NCBI RefSeq assembly: GCF_000423825.1
Contig: NZ_AUIS01000010.1
Location: 19,543 to 83,542, forward strand
Length of the DNA: 64,000 bases
Source: Thermithiobacillus tepidarius DSM 3134
GTDB lineage: Bacteria > Pseudomonadota > Gammaproteobacteria > Acidithiobacillales > Thermithiobacillaceae
Direction of reading: 5' to 3'
In this document: one piece after another, positions 51,512 to 61,573 of the stretch
How positions within the stretch are numbered: the first letter of the stretch is position 1
Layout of the letters: each line of letters begins with the position of its first letter
Position numbers and translations under genes: made by a program
The notes under the pieces: model-generated
What the model saw: the letters and a program-made list of their open reading frames with translations, nothing else
Databases searched by the model: none
Told to the model about the DNA's origin: nothing

Positions 51512-51553
51512 CTGCCGCAGTCCGCCGGCGCCGGCCGGCGGCGAACGCGCGAA

Positions 51554-52156
51554 CTACAACTGCTTGGCGTGCTGGGACAGGTACTCGGCCACGCCCTCGG
51601 GAGAGGCCTTCATGCCGGCCTGGCCCTTCTGCCAGCCGGCGGGGCAGACCTCGCCGTGCTCCTCGTTGAACTGCAGGGCATCCACCATGCGGATGGCCTC
51701 GTCCACGTTGCGGCCCAGGGGCAGATCGTTGATCACCTGATGGCGCACCACGAAGTCGCGATCGATCAGGAAGGTGCCGCGCAACGCCACGCTGTTGTTG
51801 AAGAGCACGTCGTAGTCCCGGGCGATGGACTGGGTCAGGTCGGCCACCATGGGGAAGCGCAGGTTGCCCACGCCGCCCTGCTCCACGGGCGTCCGTTTCC
51901 AGGCCAAGTGGGTGTACTGGGAATCCACGCTCACGCCGATCACTTCGCAGTTGCGCATCTGGAACTCTTCCCAGCGGTGATCGAAGGCGATGATTTCGGA
52001 GGGGCAGACGAAGGTGAAATCCAGGGGCCAGAAGAACACCACGGCGTACTTGCCCTTGGTGAATTCGGACAGGCGGAAGTTTTCGTTGATCGTGTTGTCA
52101 CCCATCACAGCAGGCGCGACAAAGTCAGGGGCGGTTTTACCGACGAGTACAGACAT
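51554..52156 (-). CDS. Typical 2-Cys peroxiredoxin
   Basis: A 200-residue AhpC/Prx1-type peroxiredoxin. The peroxidatic Cys is in PLDFTFVCPSE and the resolving Cys in HGEVCPAGW near the C-terminus; RGTFLIDRDFVVRH and the closing YLSQHAKQL helix fit decameric 2-Cys enzymes. It reduces hydrogen peroxide and organic hydroperoxides, using thioredoxin or AhpF; no ahpF lies nearby. GGAGGT lies just before the ATG at 52156. It has its own promoter (52203-52231) and terminator, so it is monocistronic. Confidence 0.95.
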   Translation of the reverse strand: MSVLVGKTAPDFVAPAVMGDNTINENFRLSEFTKGKYAVVFFWPLDFTFVCPSEIIAFDHRWEEFQMRNCEVIGVSVDSQYTHLAWKRTPVEQGGVGNLRFPMVADLTQSIARDYDVLFNNSVALRGTFLIDRDFVVRHQVINDLPLGRNVDEAIRMVDALQFNEEHGEVCPAGWQKGQAGMKASPEGVAEYLSQHAKQL

Positions 52157-52189
52157 GGGGACCTCCATCAGGGTGGTGGGAATACTGTG

Positions 52190-52202
52190 TAGACAAAGTC
52201 TA
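52190..52202. promoter_or_regulatory. Palindrome at the peroxiredoxin transcription start
   Basis: TAGACAAAGTCTA is a perfect 5-3-5 palindrome lying over the predicted start point of the peroxiredoxin promoter. It may bind an oxidative-stress regulator. It does not match the long OxyR consensus. Confidence 0.5.
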
Positions 52203-52231
52203 AATATCCGGATTTGGCTCCGTGCTGTCAA
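52203..52231 (-). promoter_or_regulatory. Sigma-70-type promoter of the peroxiredoxin gene
   Basis: On the minus strand TTGACA (52231-52226) is followed after 17 bases by GATATT (52208-52203, four of six consensus bases). It lies 46 bases upstream of the gene start and overlaps the palindrome region. Confidence 0.6.
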
Positions 52232-52347
52232 GGCTGGCCGCCAACCGGGTTCCAGACTAAACACACGGGCGCCGTTTTTCCAGACTTCATTTTCAGACCT
52301 TATCTGCTTAATATGGCCGTAACTTCCACTGGCTCATCGGATTAGAC

Positions 52348-54042
52348 ATGCGACGCTCTCAACTGCTCATTCCCACCCTCAAGGAAACGCCCGCCGAAGC
52401 GGAGGTCATCAGCCATCAGCTGCTCATGCGCGCGGGCATGATCCGGCGCCTGGCGGCGGGGCTCTACACCTGGCTGCCGCTGGGGCTGCGGGTGCTGCGC
52501 AAGGTGGAGCAGATCGTGCGCGAGGAGATGGACCGGGCCGGGGCGCAGGAGGTGCTGATGCCCATGGTGCAGCCGGCGGAGCTGTGGGAGGAGTCGGGCC
52601 GCTGGGAGCAGTACGGGCCAGAGCTGCTGCGCATCAAGGACCGCCACCAGCGCGATTTCTGCCTGGGTCCCACCCACGAAGAGGTGATCACCGACCTCAT
52701 CCGCCGGGAGATCCGCTCCTACCGGCAGCTGCCGGCCAACTTCTATCAGATCCAAACCAAGTTCCGCGATGAGATCCGGCCCCGCTTCGGACTCATGCGC
52801 GGGCGCGAATTCCTGATGAAGGACGCCTATTCCTTCCACGGCGACCAGGACAGCCTGGCGCTGACCTATCAATCCATGTACGAGGCCTACGGCCGCATCT
52901 TCAGCCGCCTGGGGCTGGAGTTCCGGGCGGTGGAGGCGGACACCGGCTCCATCGGCGGCAAGGCCTCGCACGAATTCCACGTGCTGGCCGACTCCGGCGA
53001 GGATGCCATCGTCTATTGCCACCAGTGCGCCTACGCCGCCAATCTGGAGCTGGCCCAGGGCCGCCCGGCCGTGCCGGCCTGCGACGGCGCGCTGGCGCCC
53101 GAGAAGGTGCGGACCCCGGGCATCCGCACCGTCGCCGAGCAAGCGGAGATGCTGAAGCTGCCCCAGGACCGCATCGTCAAGAGCGTGGTGGTGATGGCCG
53201 ACGACGAGCCCGCCGTGCTCTTCCTCATGGGCGACGACGAGCTCAACATGGTCAAGGCGGCGCGGGCGCTGGGCGCCAGCCAGTTGCGCCTGGCCGATGC
53301 CGACGAGGCCGAGGCCGCGACCGGCGTAGCCGTGGGCTTCATCGGCCCCCTGGGCCTGCCCGCCAAGCTGCGCGTGCTGGTGGACGCCCGCGCCGCCCGT
53401 GCCTGCAACTTCAGCAGCGGCGCCAACGAGAAGGACTGGCATTGGATCAATCTCAACTGGGGCGATGCCCTGCCCCTGCCGGAGACGGCCGATCTGCGCA
53501 ACGTGCAGGCCGGCGAGCAGTGCCCGCAATGCGCGGGGCACCTGGGCATCCGCCGCGGCATCGAGGTGGGCCACATCTTCCAGCTCGGCGACAAATACAG
53601 CCGCGCCCTGAACGCCACCTTCCTGGACGAGCAGGGCCGGGAACAGGTGATGATCATGGGCTGCTACGGCATCGGCGTCTCCCGCGTGGTGGCCGCCGCC
53701 GTGGAGCAGAACTACGACGACCGTGGCATCATCTGGCCCCCAGCCATCGCGCCCTTCCACGTGGGCCTGATCGGCATCAACATGCACAAGTCCGAACGGG
53801 TCGCCGCGGCGACGGAGCAACTCTACGACGAGCTGCGCTCTCTGGGCTTCGAAGTGCTGTGGGACGACCGGCCCGAGCGCCCGGGCGTGCAGTTCGCGGA
53901 CATGGACCTGATCGGCCTGCCCCACCGCATCGTGGTCAGCGAGAAGAACCTGGAGCACGGGCTGCTGGAGTACAAGTTCCGCGCCGCGGCCGAAGCCGAG
54001 CTGCTGGACAAGGAAGCGGTGCTCGCGCGGCTGCGGGCCTGA
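52348..54042 (+). CDS. proS: Prolyl-tRNA synthetase (bacterial type)
   Basis: A 564-residue class II synthetase of the bacterial type with an editing (INS) domain. Motif 1 and 2 regions: [44 protein letters not shown]..., [25 protein letters not shown]. Motif 3: [20 protein letters not shown]. The INS domain is at about 225-400 ([26 protein letters not shown]). The C-terminal anticodon domain includes [22 protein letters not shown]. It is flanked by the divergent peroxiredoxin gene and a Usp gene. Confidence 0.97.
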   Translation: MRRSQLLIPTLKETPAEAEVISHQLLMRAGMIRRLAAGLYTWLPLGLRVLRKVEQIVREEMDRAGAQEVLMPMVQPAELWEESGRWEQYGPELLRIKDRHQRDFCLGPTHEEVITDLIRREIRSYRQLPANFYQIQTKFRDEIRPRFGLMRGREFLMKDAYSFHGDQDSLALTYQSMYEAYGRIFSRLGLEFRAVEADTGSIGGKASHEFHVLADSGEDAIVYCHQCAYAANLELAQGRPAVPACDGALAPEKVRTPGIRTVAEQAEMLKLPQDRIVKSVVVMADDEPAVLFLMGDDELNMVKAARALGASQLRLADADEAEAATGVAVGFIGPLGLPAKLRVLVDARAARACNFSSGANEKDWHWINLNWGDALPLPETADLRNVQAGEQCPQCAGHLGIRRGIEVGHIFQLGDKYSRALNATFLDEQGREQVMIMGCYGIGVSRVVAAAVEQNYDDRGIIWPPAIAPFHVGLIGINMHKSERVAAATEQLYDELRSLGFEVLWDDRPERPGVQFADMDLIGLPHRIVVSEKNLEHGLLEYKFRAAAEAELLDKEAVLARLRA

Positions 54043-54076
54043 GATCCGCGTTGCCATCACAGGGAGGGAAACAAGT

Positions 54077-54526
54077 ATGAAACCGCTGTTTCAACGCATT
54101 CTGGCTCCCGTCGACTACTCGGACCTGGCGGCGCTGGCCGCGCGCACGGCCGCGGAACTGGCGGCGCAGCAGCAGGCCGAGCTGACCCTGCTGCACGTCT
54201 TCGCCCCGCAGATCATCTACCCGGAACTGCCCGAGACGGCCGTGCCGCCCCTGCTGGAGACCACGGAAGAAATCCGAGCCATCGCCGAACGCGAGATGCA
54301 GGCGCTGACCGATCGGCTCCGGGCCGATTATCCGCGCCTGCAAGGCCGGGTGGTGGAAAGCGCCGACCGTCCGGCCAGCGCCATCGCCGACGTGGCCAAG
54401 GAGATCAACGCCGACCTCATCGTGATCGGCAGCCACGGCCGCTCCGGCCTCTCGCGTCTCCTGCTCGGCTCCACCGCCGACCGCGTGGTGCACGAAGCGC
54501 CCTGCGCGGTGCTGGTGGTGAAATAG
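54077..54526 (+). CDS. Universal stress protein (UspA family)
   Basis: A 149-residue single-domain Usp: FQRILAPVDYSDLAALAARTAAELA at the start, and the ATP-binding loop IGSHGRSGLSRLLLGSTADRVV (G-x2-G-x9-G-S/T) followed by APCAVLVVK. It is therefore an ATP-binding Usp. It lies 34 bases after proS on the same strand; whether they share a transcript is unclear. A general stress role is assumed from the family. Confidence 0.95.
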   Translation: MKPLFQRILAPVDYSDLAALAARTAAELAAQQQAELTLLHVFAPQIIYPELPETAVPPLLETTEEIRAIAEREMQALTDRLRADYPRLQGRVVESADRPASAIADVAKEINADLIVIGSHGRSGLSRLLLGSTADRVVHEAPCAVLVVK

Positions 54527-54757
54527 GCAGCCCCGCCCGCGCCGGGCTGCCCTTGCCCGCCTCCGACCTTCATCCTAAGTAGAAGGATGGTCCCGGCGAA
54601 ACCCGGCCATTGTTCTGGCCATCTAACTATTTGATGGCCAGGGCAGCATCTCATAAATTCTGCAAATGCAGAGACTTGCGCCTGAATGACGGCAATCCTG
54701 CTCCCGTCGCCCGCGCCGGGCCCGGGCGGGGCCGCGCCAGCGCGGAGGCACTTCAAG

Positions 54758-56247
54758 ATGGAAGAGGAACCCGCCGGGCTTTCCCTCTGCACCGACCGGC
54801 TGTTCGACGCCATACCCTTCGGCTTGCTGCTCGCAGACCGCAAGCTCACGGCCCGCCAGGCGAACCCCCACTGCACCCGCCTGCTTGCCCTGGAACACAG
54901 ACTGTGGCGCGGCCGGCCCCTGGAGGCATTGCTGCCTGTGGCCGGACTCGCGGAACGCGGCCGCCGCGTACTGGACGGCCACGCGGCCGGCGATGCACTC
55001 ACGGTGAACCTGATCGGAACCAGCCTGCACATTGCCCTCGGGCGTCTCGACTGCCAGGGCAATCCCTTGCTGATTCTGGCTCTCGCCGAATGCGGCGAAG
55101 CGCTGGCGTCTGCCCCAGCCACGGAGGCCGGCTTGCAGGCCAGCGAGGAGCGCTTTCGCCTGCTGATGGACAATGCCGTGGACTACGCCATCTTCATGCT
55201 CGATCCGGAGGGACGGGTCATCAATTGGAATGAGGGGGCGCAACGCATTCTGGGCTATGGCGAAGCCGAGGTTCTGGGCCGCCGCCTCGACCGCATTTTC
55301 ACGCCGGAAGACCGCCGCAGCGGGGTGCCCGCCCAGGAAATGGAATGGCGCGCGCCGCGGGCCGCGCCTCGGACAACCGCTGGCTGCTACGCAAGGACGG
55401 CAGCCGTTTCTGGGCTTCGGGCACGCTCACGGCGCTGCGCGACGAGCGTGGCCGGTTGCGCGGCTACGCCAAGATCCTGCGCGATCGCACGGAGCAGAAG
55501 CTGGCCGAGGAGCAGCTCCTGCGCCTGAATGCCCAGCTCGAGCAGCGGCTGGCGGAGATCGGCACGCTCAATCACGAGCTGGAGGCGTTCAGCTACTCGG
55601 TGTCCCACGACCTGCGCGCGCCGCTGCGTGCCATTGACGGCTTCAGCCAGATCCTGCAGGAAGATTACGCCGAACGGCTGGACGATGCGGGGCAGGACTA
55701 CCTGAACCGGGTGCGCGGCGCCGCCCAGCGCATGGGCCAGCTTATCGACGACTTGTTGCGCCTGGCACAGGTGCCCCGCGGCGAGCTGCAGCGGGAAAGC
55801 ATCGATTTGAGCCAGTTGGCGCAGCGGATCGCCGCCGGCCTGGCCGCGAGCCAGCCCGTACGGCGGGTGGAGTTCGTCATCGCGCCGGCGGTGATGGCCT
55901 GTGCCGACCTCCGGCTGCTGCAGATCGCCATGGAAAACCTGCTCGGCAACGCCTGGAAGTTCACCGGCAAGCAGGCCGATGCCCGCATCGAGTTCGGCGC
56001 TTTCGCTCAGGACGGGCAGACCGTCTATTTCGTGCGCGACAACGGCGCCGGCTTCGACATGAGCTATGCCCACAAGCTCTTCGGCGCCTTCCAGCGCCTG
56101 CACGGGGCTGAAGAGTTCGCCGGCACCGGCATCGGCCTGGCCACCGTGGCGCGCATCATCGCCCGCCACGGCGGCCGCATCTGGGCCGAAGGCGCCGTCG
56201 GCCAGGGTGCCACCTTCTACTTCACCTTGGGGGGAATGGGGTCGTAG
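54758..56247 (+). CDS. PAS sensor histidine kinase, frameshifted
   Basis: A second cytosolic kinase, similar to that at 13.5-15.0 kb. After an N-terminal PAS-like region (FDAIPFGLLLADRKL) comes a PAS domain (LLMDNAVDYAIFMLDPEGRVINWNEGAQRILGY), then RWLLRKDGSRFWASG, HisKA (YSVSHDLRAPLRAIDGFS), LLGNAWKF, DNGAGFDMS and GTGIGLATV. The frame breaks near 55346: the first frame loses homology after PAQEME, and the next frame continues ARAAGRASDNRW. One missing base in TGG[G]CGCGC restores the match, giving about 496 aa. The ATG 54758 has GGAGG nine bases upstream; ATG 54686 is an alternative. The stop TAG is inside a REP arm. No response regulator is adjacent. Confidence 0.82.
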
Positions 56248-56311
56248 GCGCGGGATGGCCCGCGATTTCACAGGCGTGGGCATGGATGATCGCGGGCAAG
56301 CCCGCTCCTGC
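56244..56311. repeat. REP pair (BIME-like), copy 7
   Basis: GTAGGCGCGGGATGGCCCGC and GATCGCGGGCAAGCCCGCTC then CTGC, 68 bp. The kinase stop codon TAG (56245-56247) is supplied by the first arm. It lies between the convergent kinase and clpB genes. Confidence 0.8.
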
Positions 56312-56342
56312 AGCCGGCGACAGCGGGGCACGGCGTAAAAAA

Positions 56343-56369
56343 CCGCCCCCGGCGCGGGGCCGGGGGCGG
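56343..56369 (-). terminator. Rho-independent terminator after clpB
   Basis: CCGCCCCCGGC (56343-56353) and GCCGGGGGCGG (56359-56369) form an 11-bp stem with a 5-base loop. On the minus strand six T follow. It lies just past the clpB stop. Confidence 0.9.
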
Positions 56370-56382
56370 CTGGGCGCACGGC

Positions 56383-58998
<2,616 letters not shown>

Positions 58999-59055
58999 GG
59001 TTTGCGCTCCGTAAATTGTTCGTTACCGAGCAAATGGGGACACGGATTTGGGCTT

Positions 59056-59511
59056 TCAAGGCGGCCACAAGAGGAAATAACCCAGATTATAGAAAGCGTG
59101 CAGGGCAAAAGGCGCATAAATGCAGCCGCTGCGCTCGCGCAAGCAACCGAAGAGCAATCCGGGAATGAAGACGGCGGCCGCCCAGAAGGGGCTGTGCTGG
59201 AGGAGGTGGAAAAGGGCAAAAATGAGGGCGGTCAGCGCATTGGCCGCGCTGATGCCGCCCAGGCGCCTGGCGCCCCAGGCTTGGCGCAGGAACCGCCCCT
59301 GCAGAAAGCCGCGGAAAAAGAGTTCCTCCAGGATCGGCTGCCACAGGACCACGCTGAACCAGAAGACGAGCGGCAGGGCCGCCCGGGCGGGCGGATGCCA
59401 CTGCGCCCACAGGAGCCAGAACACAGGGCCGCCCAGCAAGGCGGCCCACCAGAGCGGATCGCGCCCGAAGCCGCGGCAGCCGCGCAGCCCCCAGGCCGCG
59501 GCCGGGGTCAA
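59056..59511 (-). CDS. mrtJ: CPBP glutamic-type intramembrane protease (MrtJ-like)
   Basis: About 151 residues, mainly transmembrane helices (WWAALLGGPVFWLLW, LPLVFWFSVVLWQPIL, LTALIFALFHLL, FWAAAVFIPGLLFGCL). It has the CAAX/CPBP protease motifs EELFFRGF (EExxxR), FALFHLLQH and HAFYNLGYF, which form a glutamic protease site. Its small size and position next to a subtilase with a Gly-Cys/hydrophobic/Arg tail fit the JDVT-CTERM sorting protease MrtJ. The TTG at 59511 overlaps the subtilase stop (TTGA); the ORF is open to an ATG at 59622, but that part is not membrane-like. Expected role: cut the sorting tail in the membrane. Confidence 0.8.
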   Translation of the reverse strand: MTPAAAWGLRGCRGFGRDPLWWAALLGGPVFWLLWAQWHPPARAALPLVFWFSVVLWQPILEELFFRGFLQGRFLRQAWGARRLGGISAANALTALIFALFHLLQHSPFWAAAVFIPGLLFGCLRERSGCIYAPFALHAFYNLGYFLLWPP

Positions 59512-61076
59512 GAATGCCGGCCCGCCTGCCCCCGGCGGCCCAGCGTGCGCTGCGCCAGCCAGGCGAGCAGCGGCAGCATCAGCAGGGTCGGGTCGGGCGC
59601 GGCGCCATGTCCGATGCTGCATCCGCCCCCGCCGCCGGCGGCGGGCTCGCTGCTGCTCGTGGCGAGCGGCGGCGCGCTGCTAGTGGGCGTGCTCTGCACC
59701 ACGTAGTCGGCGGCAAGCGCCACCGCCCCGGCGGCGTCCACCAGGCCCGCGCCGCAGTAGGCGCCCGTGTCGCAGAAGCCGTCAGCGATGGGCCGGGCGG
59801 AGTCCCGCAGCAGCTTGGCGACATCGTCCGGGCTCAGGGCCGACTGCACGGCCAGCAGCAGGGACACGACGCCGGACACCTGGGCGGCGGCGATGCTGGT
59901 GCCCTGGCCGTAGGCGTAGGTATACGCCCCGGTATTGTTGTCCTTGAAGAGGGAAAGAATGCCGTCACGCACGTTGCCACCGCTGCCGTAGTAGCCGCCC
60001 GGCGCGCTGATGGCCACCGCCCGTCCGTAATTGGAGTAGCTGCGGGCCAGGCTGCCCGTGTGATCGGTGGCGGCCACGGTGAGCACCCCCTGACAGGTCG
60101 CCGGGGTGTAGGGGGTGCTGTCCAGGTTGACCGGGCCGTTGCCCGAGGCCACCACCACCGTGGCTCCGGCGGCGCGAATTTGATTCAGCACGTCCTGTTC
60201 CGCAGATTGGCAAGCCCCCTCGGCGCCCAGGCTCAGGTTGATGACCTTGGCCGGATTGGGATTCGTGGGCACCCCATTCACGTCCAGTCCCGCCGCCCAG
60301 GCGGCGGCGTTCAGCACGTCGGACAGGTAGCCGCCGCACTTGCCCAGGGCGCGCACCGGCAGCACCTTGGCCTGCCAGTTGATGCCGGCCATGCCCTCGG
60401 CGTTGTTGGTGCTGGCGGCGATGATGCCGCTGACGAAGGTGCCGTGCCAGGAGTTGGGCTCGGCCGGGGTGTTCGCGCCGCACTCGCCCGCGGCCACGCC
60501 GTCGCCGGGATCGGTGGGATCGGCATCCAGGTCGACGAAGTCATAGCCGGGCAGCAGCTTGCCGCGCAGATCCGGATGCGCCGGCAGCACGCCCGTATCC
60601 ACCACGGCCACCACCTGCCCCGCCTTGCCCGTGGTGCGGTCCCAGGCGCCGGTCACGTTGGCGCCGGGCGCGGCAAAGAGGCTCCACTGATCCACATTGT
60701 TGTAAAACGGATCGTTGGGCGGCGTGATCGCCATCGGCCGCACGATGTAATCCGGCTGCACGTAGGCCACGTCGGGACGCTGGGCCAGGCGGCTCTGGAT
60801 CTGCGCCAGGGCCTGGGGATCCATCTTTTGGGGCAGCTTCAGCACCTCGGCGCCGCCGCGCAGATTGCGCACGTGCCTGAGCTCCACGTTGGCCGTGCTG
60901 CTCATGGACTGCGCCCAGGCCCCGGCGGCCAGCGACTGGGGCTTGGACTTGCCATCGGACTTGTACTTGACGATCAGCCGGTCGGTGCCCGGCTGCTTGA
61001 GCGGCGTTTGCGCCAGGGCGCCGTTGCAGGCGGCGAACAGGCCCAGCAGGGCGATCCAGATTCTCGAATTGTGCAT
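59508..61076 (-). CDS. Subtilisin-like serine protease with C-terminal sorting tail
   Basis: A 522-residue S8 protease. Signal peptide (IWIALLGLFAACNGALA); I9-type prodomain (about 30-112, DRLIVKYKSDG to VAYVQPDYIV); catalytic domain with Asp160 (VVDTGVLPAHPDL), His211 (SWHGTFVSG), oxyanion Asn313 (ASGNG) and Ser394 (GQGTSIAAAQVSG). The last 42 residues form a tripartite tail: Ser/Thr-rich linker, GGGGGCS with one Cys, a short hydrophobic helix (LLMLPLLAWLA) and Arg-rich end. This resembles JDVT-CTERM sorting signals, so after cleavage the protease would be lipid- or surface-anchored. The adjacent MrtJ-like protease is the probable partner. Confidence 0.92.
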   Translation of the reverse strand: MHNSRIWIALLGLFAACNGALAQTPLKQPGTDRLIVKYKSDGKSKPQSLAAGAWAQSMSSTANVELRHVRNLRGGAEVLKLPQKMDPQALAQIQSRLAQRPDVAYVQPDYIVRPMAITPPNDPFYNNVDQWSLFAAPGANVTGAWDRTTGKAGQVVAVVDTGVLPAHPDLRGKLLPGYDFVDLDADPTDPGDGVAAGECGANTPAEPNSWHGTFVSGIIAASTNNAEGMAGINWQAKVLPVRALGKCGGYLSDVLNAAAWAAGLDVNGVPTNPNPAKVINLSLGAEGACQSAEQDVLNQIRAAGATVVVASGNGPVNLDSTPYTPATCQGVLTVAATDHTGSLARSYSNYGRAVAISAPGGYYGSGGNVRDGILSLFKDNNTGAYTYAYGQGTSIAAAQVSGVVSLLLAVQSALSPDDVAKLLRDSARPIADGFCDTGAYCGAGLVDAAGAVALAADYVVQSTPTSSAPPLATSSSEPAAGGGGGCSIGHGAAPDPTLLMLPLLAWLAQRTLGRRGQAGRHS

Positions 61077-61087
61077 GCGGGGTCTCG

Positions 61088-61489
61088 CTATTGGGTCTTC
61101 AGGCGAATGTCCGGCTCGGCATAGCGCACTCGCGGGTCCTGCCGCAGGCGTCGCAGCGCCTCTTCCATGACCGCGGCCGGCACTTGGCCGTCCAGCCGCA
61201 GGACGTGCGCGCCGCCCGCCATGGGGCGGACGTAGCGCAGGGACACGCCGGCGCGGCGCTCCAGATCGCGCAGCAGCGCGTCATCGACGGACACGCCGTC
61301 CTGGAAGCGGATGATGATGCGCGAGCCGTCCATTGCCGCATTTTCTCGTTGATCGGGGGATACGGAACTCGAAGAGGCGGCCAAATCCGGTGAAGGGGAT
61401 GGCGCCGTGCAGGCGGGGAGCAAAACCAGGCAAAGGCCCGAGATCAGCAAACGCAGTTCAGGGTCATTGCCTTGCTGGCGGTCAGGCAA
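61088..61489 (-). CDS. Stand-alone I9-type prodomain lipoprotein
   Basis: A small (133 aa) predicted lipoprotein. Signal region LRLLISGLCLVLLPAC has a lipobox (LLPAC); a Ser/Pro linker leads to a domain (SRIIIRFQDGVSVDDALL, VRPMAGGAHVLRLDG, EEALRRLRQDPRVRYAEPDIRL) that matches the prodomain of the subtilase encoded 11 bases downstream, including the YAEPD/YVQPD end. It is therefore a free copy of an I9 inhibitor/chaperone domain without a protease. The start is uncertain: TTG 61489 with GGGAGG five bases upstream is preferred, ATG 61501 possible. It may inhibit or fold the protease in trans at the membrane. Confidence 0.82.
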   Translation of the reverse strand: MPDRQQGNDPELRLLISGLCLVLLPACTAPSPSPDLAASSSSVSPDQRENAAMDGSRIIIRFQDGVSVDDALLRDLERRAGVSLRYVRPMAGGAHVLRLDGQVPAAVMEEALRRLRQDPRVRYAEPDIRLKTQ

Positions 61490-61573
61490 AGGACCTCCCA
61501 TCTTTGGTTACCACTTCTAATCCTGCATCCAGTATGCCCACGGCGCAGCACCGCCAACCATCCGCCGAAAGTT

